From contig OZ021732.1 in the NCBI GenBank assembly GCA_963978545.1, positions 62,038,714 to 62,102,713 of the forward strand: 64,000 bases of DNA, in the 5' to 3' direction. Under the pieces are notes generated by a model that saw only the letters and a list, made by a program, of their open reading frames with translations, ran no database searches and had not been told where the DNA came from. The stretch comes from Linyphia triangularis (taxonomy: Eukaryota; Arthropoda; Arachnida; Araneae; Linyphiidae). A program made the position numbers and the translations under genes. Below, piece by piece: positions 37,398 through 49,533 of the stretch (position 1 is the stretch's first letter; every line of letters begins with the position of its first letter).

Positions 37398-38119
37398 CAA
37401 GTTTTATTCCTATTTTTGAGCTATAATACTTAGTTTTCACCATTTTAAAGTAAAATTAAAACAGAATGAATTTACTAAACTAGGTAATATATTTTTTAAC
37501 TGCACGCAAGGGTGTTTTATGCAAATATTTAGTCATTATTGGCATTTTAACAATGCCTTGGTTAAAAATATAACTAATATCATATTATAATGTGGTTAAA
37601 AATATAAATAATATCATGTATCATAATATAAATAATATAGTATGTTATAATGTGTAGATAAAAAAGTAGTTCAATACATATTTTGGTAAAATAGAGTATG
37701 GATATATTAATTAGTCATCAAGGTACAAATTAATGCAATTAACAAAGAAAACTCCTTATTTCTTGAGTTTAAACGTAGTGTGAACCCTTAATTTTTTTTA
37801 ATTGGGAATAGATAAGATTCTATGTATACATTAAATTCACCATACATTGCCTAACCAACAGAAAAACTTTATGAAATATGAATTTAAAATCCCGTATGGC
37901 TTTAGGTATAGCTTTCCTATAACAAAGTCATTTTTTTTTTATATATTACCAACCATCTACCATCCAATGCAAAATAAAAATCAATTTTGAAAGCCCTTCA
38001 TAAAGGAACTCGGCTCTATGTTGGAAAAGGAAAGAAGGGACCGTTCATATACAAACACTTTTAGTGCAAAAAACACTTATTCGTGATTTCAGTTCTAAAA
38101 GCTATTTGCATATCTTTCA
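37396..38119. other. AT-rich non-coding stretch with a short local duplication
   Basis: Around 37563-37655 the words TATAATGTGGTTAAAAATAT and ATAAATAATATCATG recur with small changes, a local slippage-type duplication. Nothing else stands out. Confidence 0.5.
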
Positions 38120-38400
38120 ACGTAAATGCGTTTTTCCATTCCTATCGCAGTAGCAGAGAGAGACGCAATAATATAAAATACTTCCTGGCTAGATAAGCAT
38201 CCCAGTTTTTCCTTCTCCTCCGGAACTACTTTTTGAATCTAAATTATGAATGTATCTCGCTCTTATCTCTACACCGCATATGTTTCTTCATCTTTTTAGA
38301 GTTTGGAAGGAATATTTCGAGCGATCGACTTTTAAATACGCTCCAGGGAAAAAGAGAAAAGGCAGCTTCATCCTAGTCGGAATACTTCTCAGAAAAGATT
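38120..38400. other. moderate-GC complex island
   Basis: Includes GATA-type sites (CTAGATAAGCATC near 38200), CTTATCTC near 38262 and CGAGCGATCGACTT near 38319. No frame is open across it. Candidate regulatory sequence by composition only. Confidence 0.2.
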
Positions 38401-39649
38401 GTAATTATTTCGAGTAAATAACCCAACTAGAATGTATCTGCTAAAAATAATATAAATGTACAGTTTCAAGATAAAAAGTGAACAGAAGTTACTGTGTTTG
38501 AAGAAATACTGATGTTTTCGTTAAAATCTTCCAAAAACAAATTTACTAAAAGACAATTTTTAAATTATCTTGTAATAATTTCGTTTTAGTTGTGTTAATA
38601 TGTCAATATTAAATCTAATTTGTAAAAGTTAAATTAATTTTTATTTCTCAGCTCTAATTAAGTTTTGATAAATTTGTTTGTTTGTTTTGACTTGATTATA
38701 TAGTTTAAATGTATTTTTTTACCAATGTTTGGCGTGGGATTTATCTGGAAATACTTCCATCAGCAACGAAAACCTTGTTTTTTTTTCTGTAAAACAACAC
38801 TTTCAAAGTTTAAAATATCCCCTACAACATTTTTGAGACATTAATTTCATCGAACTTTATTTCTGTACGTCAGTTTGGGTTTAGGTATAGATTTTAATAA
38901 AAAAAAAATTGAAACACGTAGATAGATATTTCCCGGTCTCTTTCCAATTTCAAATGTATCATAAAAATTGACCTTTTTTTTAAGAAAAAAAATTCTAGAT
39001 AGAAAAGGACTCGAGAGAAAGGATATCTGAGGATAAAAAGCGTACTGGACAATGTAGGAAAGCCCCTCCTCCTCTTTTCCTGAGGGAAGGACCTCTGGAC
39101 ATTCAGGGTTGGTATACATGCGTCGGAAAATACTGGAAAATGAAAAAGAGGAGGGATTCCTGAATAGATAACATTTTTTTTCTGTCACTTTTTGTAAAGA
39201 AGAAAAGCAAATATTGTTCGTACAATGCCTCGCAACAGGTCAGGAAAATGTTTTTTATTCTTTAAAAAAAAAAAGACGGAGAATGAAGCGGGTTGAGAGT
39301 CATTTTTCAAAGAAGGTGTTTCGTTTGGATGGAAACTAAATGAATAAAATATTTTATTTAATAATGCAAATAAAAAGGGGAAGAAGAGTATTTATCTTCT
39401 TTTGTAAACGTTACTTCTTCAATTTTAATCAGGTGATAAATTATTTCTTGGCTAAAAGCAAAGTCTGCATGGGATTGGTAACGTGAGAAATAGTGTTGTA
39501 GAAAAAAGATATTTGTAAAGTAAATAAGTCTATGAGAAAGTAACAGATATGCTAGCAACATTTGTATACGCGCATGTTTTATACCTAACATTGCCACTGA
39601 TTTGATGGAAATCTATCAAGTGTTGCATTTAAAAAGATGTAGCTGTAAA
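38401..39649. other. AT-rich non-coding stretch
   Basis: Short frames on the minus strand (for example 38847-39188) are Phe/Ser/Lys-rich translations of A/T and purine tracts. I see no domain. Confidence 0.5.
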
Positions 39650-39651
39650 CT

Positions 39652-40330
<679 letters not shown>

Positions 40331-40584
40331 AATGTGAATGATCTTATCATGTAGGTATTAAGACGAAGTTTGAGCCAGAAAATAATATCCTACCAATTTT
40401 ATTAAGTATAACTATCAGTATTTTTTCATTTTTGAAATAATGGAAAACATTAAAACACACAAGTCTAATTTAAATAATTTATTACACTTATACTCAAATT
40501 ATTCACTCTTAATCATCAAACCCCAAACATCCATCATTGCAATGTATGGCACAACAAACCTTTATAAAAATGTAATCAAGTTCC

Positions 40585-40990
40585 TTTAGATCAGTCACCC
40601 TTAACAAAGATAATTATTACACATGGAGACACTTGATATATTGACTGCAACAAGTGTCGAGCATCATTCACTGATCAGAGAGAGAGAGGGGGGGGGGGGG
40701 AAATTATTTGAATCATGGAAGATTCGCCCCCCTTCCATAATCTATCAAACGATAACGATGGGTGTGCCCTGACAGATCAGTGAGGGGTAACGGACATTTG
40801 TTCGACTCGCCCTGCCAGACGATTTCCCCCAACGTACTGGAATGTTCCCCTGGTGGTCTGCCATTGAACAAAGCCTGGAGACTGATTCTATTGAGTGCAG
40901 ACTTTTTTTAAAATCAGGAAAGATAGGGCAAGCTAAATTGCCACACCCTTTTATCGGTGGCTCATCTGTCGAGCGTGATTATTCATGCGA
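40585..40990. other. CpG-containing island with three GATCAGT sites
   Basis: GATCAGTCA (near 40589), TCACTGATC (40668-40676) and GATCAGTGA (40775-40783) are three versions of one site, the middle one inverted. Between them are GATAACGATGGG and a GA run ending in G(13) (40688-40700). A 60-codon frame (40842-41024) has no recognised domain. Confidence 0.28.
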
Positions 40991-41040
40991 ACCTGGTGAT
41001 TATAAATACCGCTTTTCAACATAGGGTGTCGGTGATCAGT

Positions 41041-41822
41041 TTAAACGAACTGGTGCATCTTATATGGGATTGTAAAAGTTAGTTTAGTTGTATTGTATTT
41101 ACATTATACAAAAACCACTCGATGGCTTTAGTGTTTGGAAATATTAAAATAGTAGCATATGAACTGCGTTGCATTTTTGGATTTGCTTAATTGTACCCAA
41201 AACTTCCCCAACTCCATTTTGAGAGTACTTCTTAATTAGTTAAATTTGCCACAGTTCAATAATTAATATTATTAACTAGAAAGTCGTTAGGCGGCGTCTC
41301 AGGCGCCTGTTGAAAAATGGCGAATTTAATGTACACGAAATATTTATTAAAAATTAAATTTTTCTTTTAAAATTGCGCGAATGAAAATTATTTCTGATAT
41401 ATATATATAGATGAAATAGTAAAAAAATATTTTTGTTGTTTTCAATTCTTCAGAATAAGTAACTCTAATAGTAATTCCTCAGAATCTTATAAAAACCATT
41501 TTTCCTCAAGACAATTCCATCCCTTCTATCCTTATAACTGTGACAAAAATTATGTTGAAATTGAAACATTCCTCTGAGAAGAAAATTCTAACTACCTAAT
41601 CTCCATATCGTGAACAGAAATAAATGAAAAGATGCATGCTCATCTATTTAATCTCAATAATTATATGGCATCATCTTACAGCAATACAGAATAAGCAGTC
41701 AATGATCAAGGTAACGCTTATAGGGATAATTTAATTTTTTTTTTTGCAAAAATCTCAAAGCGTTAATTGGTGGATTTAAAATATGTGGAAAAATCCTAAA
41801 AGAGGCATGTTATTTTTCCATT
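41041..41822. other. AT-rich non-coding stretch
   Basis: A short GC patch, AGGCGGCGTCTCAGGCGCC near 41289, is the only outlier. Confidence 0.45.
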
Positions 41823-43500
41823 ACCCATGTGTATACATAGGGTAATGAAAGTATAGGATTCGGTAAAAAAAAAACTATTTTTTTGCATATCTCCACGTTT
41901 TGGAACATGCTGATTTCAAAAAAATAAACTAGAAAAAATGTCTGTGTCTTATGTGCGTGTCTGTGGTCAGCATAACTCCCGAACAAATTGACCTACGATG
42001 CTCAAATTTGGTTTGCAGGTTGGTGATCGAACAGGGACCAACCATCATAGGCGTAAAGAGGGAGGGGTTTTGGGAGCTCGAACCCCCCCCCCCCCATTGG
42101 GTTGAGAAAAATTAAGCAAATTTACTACGTTTTTCCCCCAATCAACTCTTTGTTGGTTATTGCTCAAAGTATCCATTAATTTTCCTTACTATTAATTATT
42201 CAGTGTTTTGCTAAGGTAATCAAAAGCTATACCAAAGTGAAAGACATTCATACAACTAATATACCATATTGAACACCTTACAAACTGTATGCTGTTCGCA
42301 GACAACTATACGCGCTACACAGGCTGGAGAAATGGAGTATTTATCGTGGGAACATAAGTGTTACATATTTGACTTAAGTCATCGACCGTTGATGTAAAGA
42401 CCATAGGCGTAACGAGGGAGGTTTCGGGGGTTCAACCCCCAGCTCATTAAGTTGAGAAAGAATTAAACAAATATACTGCCTTTTTTCCCTAATCAACTCT
42501 TTGTTGATTATTACTCAAATTATCCATTAAATTTCATTACTGAGAGTATTCAGTGACCAGTATTTTACTAAGGTAATCAAAAGCTATACCAAACTGCAAG
42601 ACTATATATGGATTTTTTCACCAGAAGAGCAAACTTGCCATTTTATGTACCGTTTGATGATAACTACGCGCTACATCCGTCCGAGGCTGAAGAAATGGAC
42701 TCTCCATCACGGGAAACGTAAGTTCTGAATGGACATTGCGATATATAGAAAACCTAAACACTAAACAATAACTGAATGTAAATTAGGGGAGTGGAACATC
42801 GCAGAACTTTCAATTACACTATGATAATGGTCAACATATTTAAATTTGACGTGGAATAGTGTTAGTAGTATTTTCATTTATTTGAAATAATGGCCCTTAG
42901 TGATATTTTTACAGATACCTCTTACAAGGCGGGGAAAAAAACGCAACAAGGGCGAATGTGAGAATACGTACTTTTCGAAAATTCTTGCAATATCCTTTCT
43001 TGTTAGTGAAACAGAGGAGAGGAGAAAAACGATCGTTGATGAGCGATCTTCAAGAGAAGAGAACTCTATGTTGAAGACACTCGTTTTTCATCTTTTTACA
43101 CCTTTGTTGCATTTTTATGGGAATTTCGGAGAGGGGGGATGTTTCTTAAGAAGCATTATCAGAGAGATTTTGATCAAAATCGTTAGAGTCGCTTTTTAGT
43201 GATAGCTAAAGGACGCGATTTTTTTTTTATGTTTTGCTCATGAGCAATATTGACGAAAACCTTAATGGCAGGTTCTATGGCCCCCATCAACCTGTACTCC
43301 AAATTTGAACATCGTAGGTCAAACGGTTCGGGAGTTGTGATGACACATAGACACAGCGGCAGACATTTTTCTATACCATTTTTTTTTTTTTTTTTTCAGT
43401 TGGATGTTCCAAAACGTGGAGAAATGCAAAAAATTATTATTATTATTTTTTTTTTTTAATCGAAAACAATACTTTCATTACCCTATGTCAACAGATGGGT
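41823..43500. mobile_element. foldback/MITE-like element with TAGGGTAATG termini
   Basis: The terminal 32 bases are inverted repeats: 41835-41854 reads ACATAGGGTAATGAAAGTAT and 43469-43488 is its exact complement, with a further ACCCATSTGT outside. The inverted arms continue for about 200 bases (41835-42030 against 43270-43488), sharing CTCCACGTTTTGGAAC, CTCCCGAAC and a TACGATGCTCAAATTTGG/CCAAATTTGAACATCGTA pair. The interior has a ~360-bp tandem duplication (units from about 42033 and 42395, each with ATAGGCGTAA, a C-run and CTAAGGTAATCAAAAGCTAT). 42785-43255 is repeated at 39.7 and 44.5 kb. No transposase frame is visible, so it is non-autonomous. Target duplications are unclear. Confidence 0.7.
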
Positions 43501-44144
43501 GAAAGTGGTTAAAATGAGTTCAGGTACCAAACACAAAACTCAAAGTGAGACACTGTTTTTATTTTACAAAAGATGAAAAATATGGTGAAATTACTATTCA
43601 AGTTGAAAAAGAATCGTCAGATGAAGACGAAAAAATAATAATTTTCCCCGCAGATTTACAGATTCGGACGATGTTGGTATCATTAAGTATACAAAAAACA
43701 ATAATGCATTATAAACATTAAGAGACACAGCTATTTATGAAAAAATATGTTGAAATTTTTTATAGAAGTTTCTTTAATGCTTATTTTTGGCAGTGTATGT
43801 TTGAAATATTTCGAGGGGATCCCGCCACTGAAATTGATCCTATCTTGTCCGAAAAGTTTCTCCTAAAATACTGCATCCATATATTGACATTTATATCAGC
43901 CCTTTTCAATTTCCATGTGAACATATTCCTGCTATTTTTTTTTTTTTTTTGTAAATAGAATTCTTAATAAATTTCTCTTATCCCGTTGATTTGGACAATT
44001 ATTTGAAAACTTTTTCAATAAGATGAAATCATTTTTTTTTAACTCTCTCCTCCAACCCCCCCCCCCCCTTCCCATTTTTTTTTTTTCATTGGTGTAACGA
44101 GTCTGCATTTTTCGAAACCCCATCCATTCAACAACTCTAGTTAC

Positions 44145-44705
44145 GCCTATAAGCCAACCATTAAGGTTTTCGTCAAAATAGCGCATGCGCATAAGGTAGC
44201 TGACAATGAAACAATCATGTTTTTCAGTAATTGCTGAAAAACGGCTGTTCGGCTCCGGCTCGACGGAATGTTTGCCGACCAAACGGTATGGTGGTTAGCG
44301 TGCTAGCTTCTAGACCGCGAGGTTGCGGGTTCGAGTCCCGTGTTAGGCATGGGTGTTTGTAAATGTATGTTGGCTTGTCTAATGACGAATGTTTCGGCGC
44401 ATTATAGCCCACGTGTTGCTGATGGCGCCAGATAATCTGAAAACAACCAACCAACCAACCAGCTGAAAAACGGCTCTAACGATTTTGTCCAAAACCGCTA
44501 TGGTAATGCCTCTTAAGGTGTTCTAAACATCCAAACTTTTCCATCTCCGAAATTTCCGTAAAAATACTTTAGTGGCGTAAGAAGTTGAAAAATGAATGCC
44601 TTTAACACAGAGTTCTATTTCCTTGAGCATACCTTATCAACGATAATTTTTTCTGCTCTCCTCAGTTTCACTTATAAGAAAGAATAATATAAGAATTATT
44701 GAAAA
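44145..44705 (-). mobile_element. partial copy C of the TAGGGTAATG repeat family (inverted, split by a SINE)
   Basis: In reverse orientation this matches 42950-43280. Shared words on its plus strand are TTAAGGTTTTCGTCAA, CTCTAACGATTTTG, CCTCTTAAG, CCGAAATTTCCGTAAAAAT, GAGTTCTATTTC and CTCTCCTCAGTTTCACTTATAAGAAAG. The intact SINE at 44247-44461 interrupts it. It ends at a GTTACGCCTAT word, the complement of the ATAGGCGTAA that starts the duplicated units near 42047 and 42407. Confidence 0.65.
44233..44475 (+). mobile_element. tRNA-derived SINE with 14-bp target site duplication
   Basis: The perfect direct repeat GCTGAAAAACGGCT (44233-44246 and 44462-44475) brackets a ~215-base body. The body has an A-box region GTATGGTGGTTAGCG (near 44287) and a perfect B box GGTTCGAGTCC (44328-44338) in tRNA-like spacing, then GTGTTAGGCATGGG, a unique body and a tail of four CCAA units. 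SINEs are copied by LINE machinery, and the tail and duplication are the expected marks. The minus-strand open frame here is a shadow. It is the youngest insertion in this cluster because it lies inside an older repeat. Confidence 0.88.
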
Positions 44706-44805
44706 GTATATCGCCAAAAGCATCTTTTTAGTGAATTTTTTTTTTTTTAACTTTTTAAGACACATACAAGATCTAGTTTAAAAAATATCGTAAACTGAGC
44801 ATTTT

Positions 44806-45003
44806 TTCTAAATGAATAATGAAAATATAAAAACGGTAAATGACACAAATTGACATCAGTATTATTGTGCAATTGAAAGTTGTGCGATATTCCACACCCC
44901 TAGTTTCTAAATGAATGATGAAAATATAAAAAAGATAAATGATACAAATTGACATCAGTATTATAGTGTAAATGAGAGCTGTGCGATGTGACACACCTCT
45001 AGT
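44806..45003. repeat. 98-bp tandem duplication
   Basis: Two units share CTAAATGAATRATGAAAATA, GATAAATGAYACAAATTGAC and ATCAGTATTATWGTG in order, ending CACMCCTCTAGTTT-like. Identity is roughly 85% by eye. The minus-strand frame repeating an IILMSICIIY motif is a consequence of the duplication. Confidence 0.85.
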
Positions 45004-45289
45004 TTTTATTTAATATTAACTGCATTGTTTAAAAACTCACAAAAAGATGGAATGCTTGCTCAATGGCTCTCTTGTAAAAAAATTAGACTGCACCAGTGAA
45101 TCGAAACTGTTTTCGTGGGAAGCTTCATGATTTAGTGCCAACCAATCACAACTACAATGGAATGAATTTCTGCATTGTTGGAAAAACAGCTTCCAATCTT
45201 TGCAGATAAAACTATAGAGCTCCGGAAAAGGACCTTTTCAATGCAATCCTCTTTTCATGAACCAAACGAATTCATTCTTGCAAACTGAA

Positions 45290-45540
45290 GTGAAGGGAAG
45301 GGTTCTAACGTCGGTGAGTGTGTGTAGCCGCATCGACGCAATTAAAACAGTACAAACGAACTTGATGAGAAACGCCCCCTTTGGCCACCTGTGGGATTAC
45401 GAGGGAATGAGAGGAGAGGGGCTTTGGAAGTAGTGGAAGGATCATCCCTGTTCAATTATTTCGTGGCAGGTAATCAGTTCTGAAGCGAGGAGCTGAATTT
45501 CATTTGGCAGTGGTTGAGGATCGGAGAGAGACGGAAAATA
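45290..45540. other. moderate-GC complex island
   Basis: Contains the E-box palindrome CCACCTGTGG (near 45385), CGTCGGTGAGTGTGTG near 45309 and long purine-rich words. No frame stays open. It resembles the block at 12.8-13.1 kb in composition but not in sequence. Confidence 0.22.
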
Positions 45541-47140
45541 CCTCTACTATTTATAAAGCACTAAGGCTGAAATCTTTTCAGATACAAACTTATGCTCAAA
45601 ATTGATATTTTATTTTTTAATTTTTCTCCCAACATTAAAGGTCAAAAACTCGGCGGTGTCGTTAAAATCGATATAATGTGTATGACTCTATGAGTAACAT
45701 TTTTGCTCTATACTTCAAAAATAAAATGAAATCTTGTTAAAATGACTGTGTATAATTTTATTTGTATTTTTGAACCATGTACTGTAATACAACATTGATT
45801 AATTCCCTTCCAAGTGTATTTAGAGCCAGCTTTCTGCTCACAGTTATTAATAATTGACTGTTGAGCCACATTTATTTTAAACTTCTCCAATGTCAAAGCT
45901 CCTTCAAATAAGCAATAACTGTCTTTCAATCTCTTAAGTTATCAGGTTTTTTTTTTTACTTATTAAAAAGTTGAACGAGTAGGACGAGAAACAAGTTACT
46001 TCCTCTCCAAGTATTTCATTTTGACTCTAAACATAAAATAACGTCCTCTCTTCCTTGAAATTTTCTTGAATGATAGCACTTGGCATGTAATGAGCAACAT
46101 ATAATTGAAATTTATTTGTAACTGCAAATTTATTTGTAACGCCAGAAATTTATTTGTAACCTGAAATTAATGTAAACTATTATTCATATAATTTTATTTT
46201 TTATTCTCAGTATGTGCGATTAAATATTTTCTTGCAATTTAAAAATTCTGCAAAGAAGACAATTCCAGAAAAATCACCATCAATCTATCTTTTAGTTAAA
46301 ATTTGTGGCTGCACATCAATATAACATTTTTAAGTCCCCATGTCAAACTTACAACAAAAACTATCTACAATTTGATGCCTAACCTTAACTGTTATAACAA
46401 TTATTCAAACAACAAATAGACTTCTCGTACCTGAAACATAAAAGAAAATACTTTTTTAAAACAAACCTGTTTTGATCCCCATACTTTCTGCAAACATGTC
46501 CCAATCGGAGTTTTGTATTCGAAATTCACTAATTTGAATGGCTTATTGCTTTCGAGCTTTCAAAGTTTACTCTGGCAAATAGGAGAGGACTGAAATTCTT
46601 TTATTCATGTATTTTATTCGTGCAATTGAATAGAATCAACAGTTTCCAGAAAATAAATCAAATATACAGACATCTCGACTGATTGGTATGCAGAAAGATG
46701 CTGACTTCTGTGCTGAAAACAAGCGGAGGAAAAACTTTATTCCTTTATTAAATTTAATTTTGGATTTTTTTAATTTCTTTGTTGTATTTTGATCCAAATG
46801 TAAATAATTAAAAAAAAAGTCTGATTTAAGAATGCTTTTACCATTTATTAACAAAAATTTCAATTTTGAATAGGAAATCTAGTATCGTGTGTTTTGAAAC
46901 CAACACACATAGAATTACATTTTTCCGTAATATGAAATTAGAACTATTTAGATTCATTTATTTGATTATATTTTTTATCCAAAATGTCATTTATTTATTG
47001 TGCACACAGATCAAAGCTTGTTTAAGTTGCTCCTTTCGAAATAAAAATGTCCTTAGGTAAATCAAAATTGCATTTCTTATAGTCTAGTTGTTCTACACCT
47101 AGTTGTTTTTTTAATTGCTTTGCTTTATAACTTTTGTAAG
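45541..47140. other. AT-rich non-coding stretch
   Basis: A small repeat of AATTTATTTGTAAC occurs three times between about 46108 and 46160. Otherwise nothing is supportable. An (AG)8 run follows at 47141-47157. Confidence 0.5.
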
Positions 47141-47218
47141 AGAGAGAGAGAGAGAGATAATATCGGTATCTAATATGCTTGCATACCTTTATCAAATATT
47201 GAACAACAAACTTGAAGA

Positions 47219-47584
47219 TTGCTCTCAAACGCAAAATACGAAAGTAAAAAAGGTTTGATAACAATATATTTTAGCGATATTTTGCTTAATACTCAGAAAT
47301 CGATATGCAATATTCTCAAGGTGCACGACAGTGCATTCGACAAGTTCACTGCTAACCATCTTTTACCGGAAGCCACTCAGCAGTATTTTGACCTCTCATA
47401 CCTGCATACTACAGTATGCCTGAGAGATGAATTTTTTTTAAGGGTAGCTGTTAGCCACTTTAGTAAGACCCCTAAGTTTCAAGTCTCCAATTATATTAGT
47501 TGCCTAGATAACCAAATTCAAAAATGGAAGAAAACGATATATTTTGAGATCCACCCACAAACTCACTCACTGATCATCAAATAA
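47219..47584 (+). CDS. hypothetical open frame, 121 codons, probably not a gene
   Basis: This is the longest ATG-to-stop frame in the window that is not low complexity. Its composition is slightly richer in GC than the flanks. The conceptual product has a mixed composition with no signal peptide, membrane segment or motif I recognise. The words LLPEATQQYFDLSYLHTT (codons 48-65) look protein-like but match no family I know. It directly abuts the repeat arm beginning near 47590, so it may be a decayed transposon piece. No promoter, splice context or polyadenylation signal supports expression. Confidence 0.15.
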   Translation: MLSNAKYESKKGLITIYFSDILLNTQKSICNILKVHDSAFDKFTANHLLPEATQQYFDLSYLHTTVCLRDEFFLRVAVSHFSKTPKFQVSNYISCLDNQIQKWKKTIYFEIHPQTHSLIIK

Positions 47585-47691
47585 CTCAGGTACTTGTAGC
47601 AAAGCTAGAACTATAAAATTTGGTATGCTTGCACGGTAAAGCATGTATACAAAGAAAAAAATCGAAAATTTAGATTTCCCCCTCCGAATCC

Positions 47692-47829
47692 CTTAAAGGG
47701 GCCAATGTTCGAAAAATTTGAATCTCACTTCTAATACATTTCAATTGGGGCTAGAATTATAAAACTTAGAATACTAGTAGCTCTTAGCATATATAAGTAG
47801 AGGACAAACTCACCACACTCAACAAAGCC

Positions 47830-47876
<47 letters not shown>

Positions 47877-48016
47877 ATAATAATAATAATTAAAAAAAGG
47901 GTACTTGGCATCATAAAATCAACCATTGGCGATATTTTATCGCCTACGAAATGATCGCCGATTGTTAATTTTTTTATCCCTTTGCCAATTTTTTGTGTGC
48001 ATATCTGAATAAACAA
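47692..48016 (+). repeat. left arm of an outer inverted repeat (pairs with 53282-53590)
   Basis: The reverse complement of the right arm is collinear over its length. Paired words include AATCTCA, CTAATACATTTC, AGAATACTAGTAG, GAGGACAAACTCACCACAC, AACAAAGCCTCTAAAA, ACTTGGCATCATAAAATC, GGCGATATTTTAT and CTGAATAAAC. This arm has a 42-A expansion (47833-47874) plus five TAA units where the other arm has AATAATAAAG. No coding content is seen. It may be the terminal repeat of a large transposon or a separate element inserted twice in opposite directions. Confidence 0.75.
47833..47874. repeat. A(42) homopolymer
   Basis: The longest A run in the window. It is followed by TAATAATAATAATAAT and lies inside the repeat arm, so it is an expansion and not a retroposon tail. 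Confidence 0.9.
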
Positions 48017-48020
48017 TTTA

Positions 48021-49533
48021 TCTATAATAATAAAACAAGCTGTGTCTGTCTGTCTGCGGCTCTGTGGATCTATAGAAACCTACTTAAAATTGGAGTAGAG
48101 CTCTGAAATTTTCAACATAAGAAGTTTTGGCTTTCTAATTTTATGTATGTCAAACAGAATGTTAAAATTTTAATTAGTTCTTTTTTAATTAATTTATTTT
48201 ATACAAAGTGACTTCAAATAGAGATACAGCTCTGAAATTTTCAATTTAAGTAGTTTTAGTCTTCTATTTGGACTTTTGAAAAACAGAATGTTAAAATTTT
48301 AATTAGTTATTCTTTAATTAATTTTCTTAATTAATTAAAAAAAAATTATCAACGCACTTCTAATAGGGCTTCAGTTCTGAAATTTTCAACATAAGTAGTT
48401 TTGGTCATTTAATTGGTCTTTTGAAAAACAAAATTATAATTTTTTTTATTTAGTTCTTTTTTAATTAATTTTTTTAATTAATTAATAAATATTTTACAAA
48501 ACGATTTCTAATTGGGTTACAGCTCTCAAAATTTCAACAAAAGTAGTTTTGGCCTTTTACATGGACTTTTGAAAAACGGAATTTTAAATTTTTTTTTAGT
48601 TCCTTTTTAATTAATTTTCTTAATTAATTAATATATATTTTACAAAACGATTTTTAATAGGGTTGCAGCTCTGAAATTTTCAACATAAGTAGTTTTAGCC
48701 TTTTAATTGGACTTTTGTAAAACAGAATTTTAGATTTTTATTTAGTTCTTTTTTTTTTATTAATTTTTTAATTAATAAATATTTTACAAAATTATTATTA
48801 ATGAGACTACAGCTCTGAAATTTTCAACATAAGTAGTTTTGGCCTTCTAATTGGACTTTTGAAAAACAGAATTTTGAAATTTTATTTGTTTTTAATTAAT
48901 TAATTAACAAATATTTTACAAAACGATTTCTAAGTTAGCCACATTTCTGAAATTTTCAACACAAATAGTTTTGGCCTTCTAATTGGACTTTTGACAAAAA
49001 AAGCGTTACAATTTTTATTTGTTCTTTAATAAATTTTTAATTAATGTTTTCACAAAAAGCGACTTCTAATAAGCCTAAGCTCTGAAAGTTTCAACGTAAG
49101 TAGTTCTAACCTTCTAATTTTGCTTTTTACAAACATCACATGTTAAAATATTCTTAAAGGGGTGTTGTATTATAGTTATTAACGAGGAATTTTTTTATTG
49201 CTTCTTGACAAGGGAGGGACTTCTAATATTAAGGCTTAACGTAGCAATTAGTTTTTAGTGTGTGAAGCGACCTTACGTAACAATGAACCTTTCATCGAGC
49301 AAAGCGAGCTCGTGTTTGCTTAGCAATAAATCTTTAAACAAATTAAATAAGCCTATGCTTATGTGTCAATGACTTTTTTAGCGAGCGAAATGAGCTCGAT
49401 TTTACGTTGTGATGAACCTTCCTGCGAGCGAAGCGCCAAAAATTGGGGCCTATACAACAATGACGGGGCCTCACAGCTGGCTAAAATATTGCTCATGGTA
49501 AAATTTCGTGGCGAAACACGGGTATTCAGCTAG
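48021..49533 (+). mobile_element. non-autonomous Helitron-like element
   Basis: The element begins TCTATAATAAT directly after an A and ends CAGCTAG directly before a T, the A/T target choice and 5'-TC...CTRR-3' ends of Helitrons. Nine bases before the CTAG end (49530-49533) lies a hairpin, CGTG-GCGAAA-CACG (49507-49520), at the usual place for a Helitron terminator. Near the 5' end is a GTGTCTGTCTGTCTG run. The middle is a ~140-bp minisatellite, and the 3' third has three GCGAGC-rich words. No Rep/helicase frame is present, so it would depend on an autonomous relative. Helitrons move as peeled or rolling circles. Confidence 0.75.
48101..49150 (+). repeat. eight-copy ~140-bp minisatellite inside the Helitron-like element
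   Basis: The unit start CTCTGAAATTTTCAACATAA recurs at 48101, 48230, 48375, 48523, 48669, 48813, 48945 and 49080, giving periods of 129-148 bases. Within each unit follow AGTAGTTTTGGCCTTCTAATT, GGACTTTTGAAAAACAGAAT, a TTAATTAATT run that varies in length, and TTTTACAAAACGATTTCTAA. Length variation is mainly in the TTAATTAA spacer. Confidence 0.88.

Noticed and set aside
38847..39188. 113-codon minus-strand frame
   Set aside because: Rich in Phe/Ser/Lys from A/T and purine tracts, with no motif and no gene context.
43932..44282. 116-codon minus-strand frame
   Set aside because: Crosses T runs, a C run and the SINE boundary; it is a chance frame over stacked repeats.
44328..44338. Intact tRNA gene
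   Set aside because: The A and B boxes are present but the acceptor stem does not pair and the body continues for 120 bases into a SINE tail.
44224..44454. 76-codon minus-strand frame with RDSNPQPRGLEAS
   Set aside because: This is the antisense translation of the SINE's tRNA-like region, where the complement of the B box gives DSNPQP; it is not a gene.
44773..44994. 73-codon minus frame with a repeated IILMSICIIY block
   Set aside because: The repetition comes from the 98-bp tandem duplication; there is no other sign of coding.
48101..49150. CRISPR array
   Set aside because: The repeats are ~140-bp direct units with no regular short repeat/spacer pattern, in eukaryotic DNA, inside a transposon.
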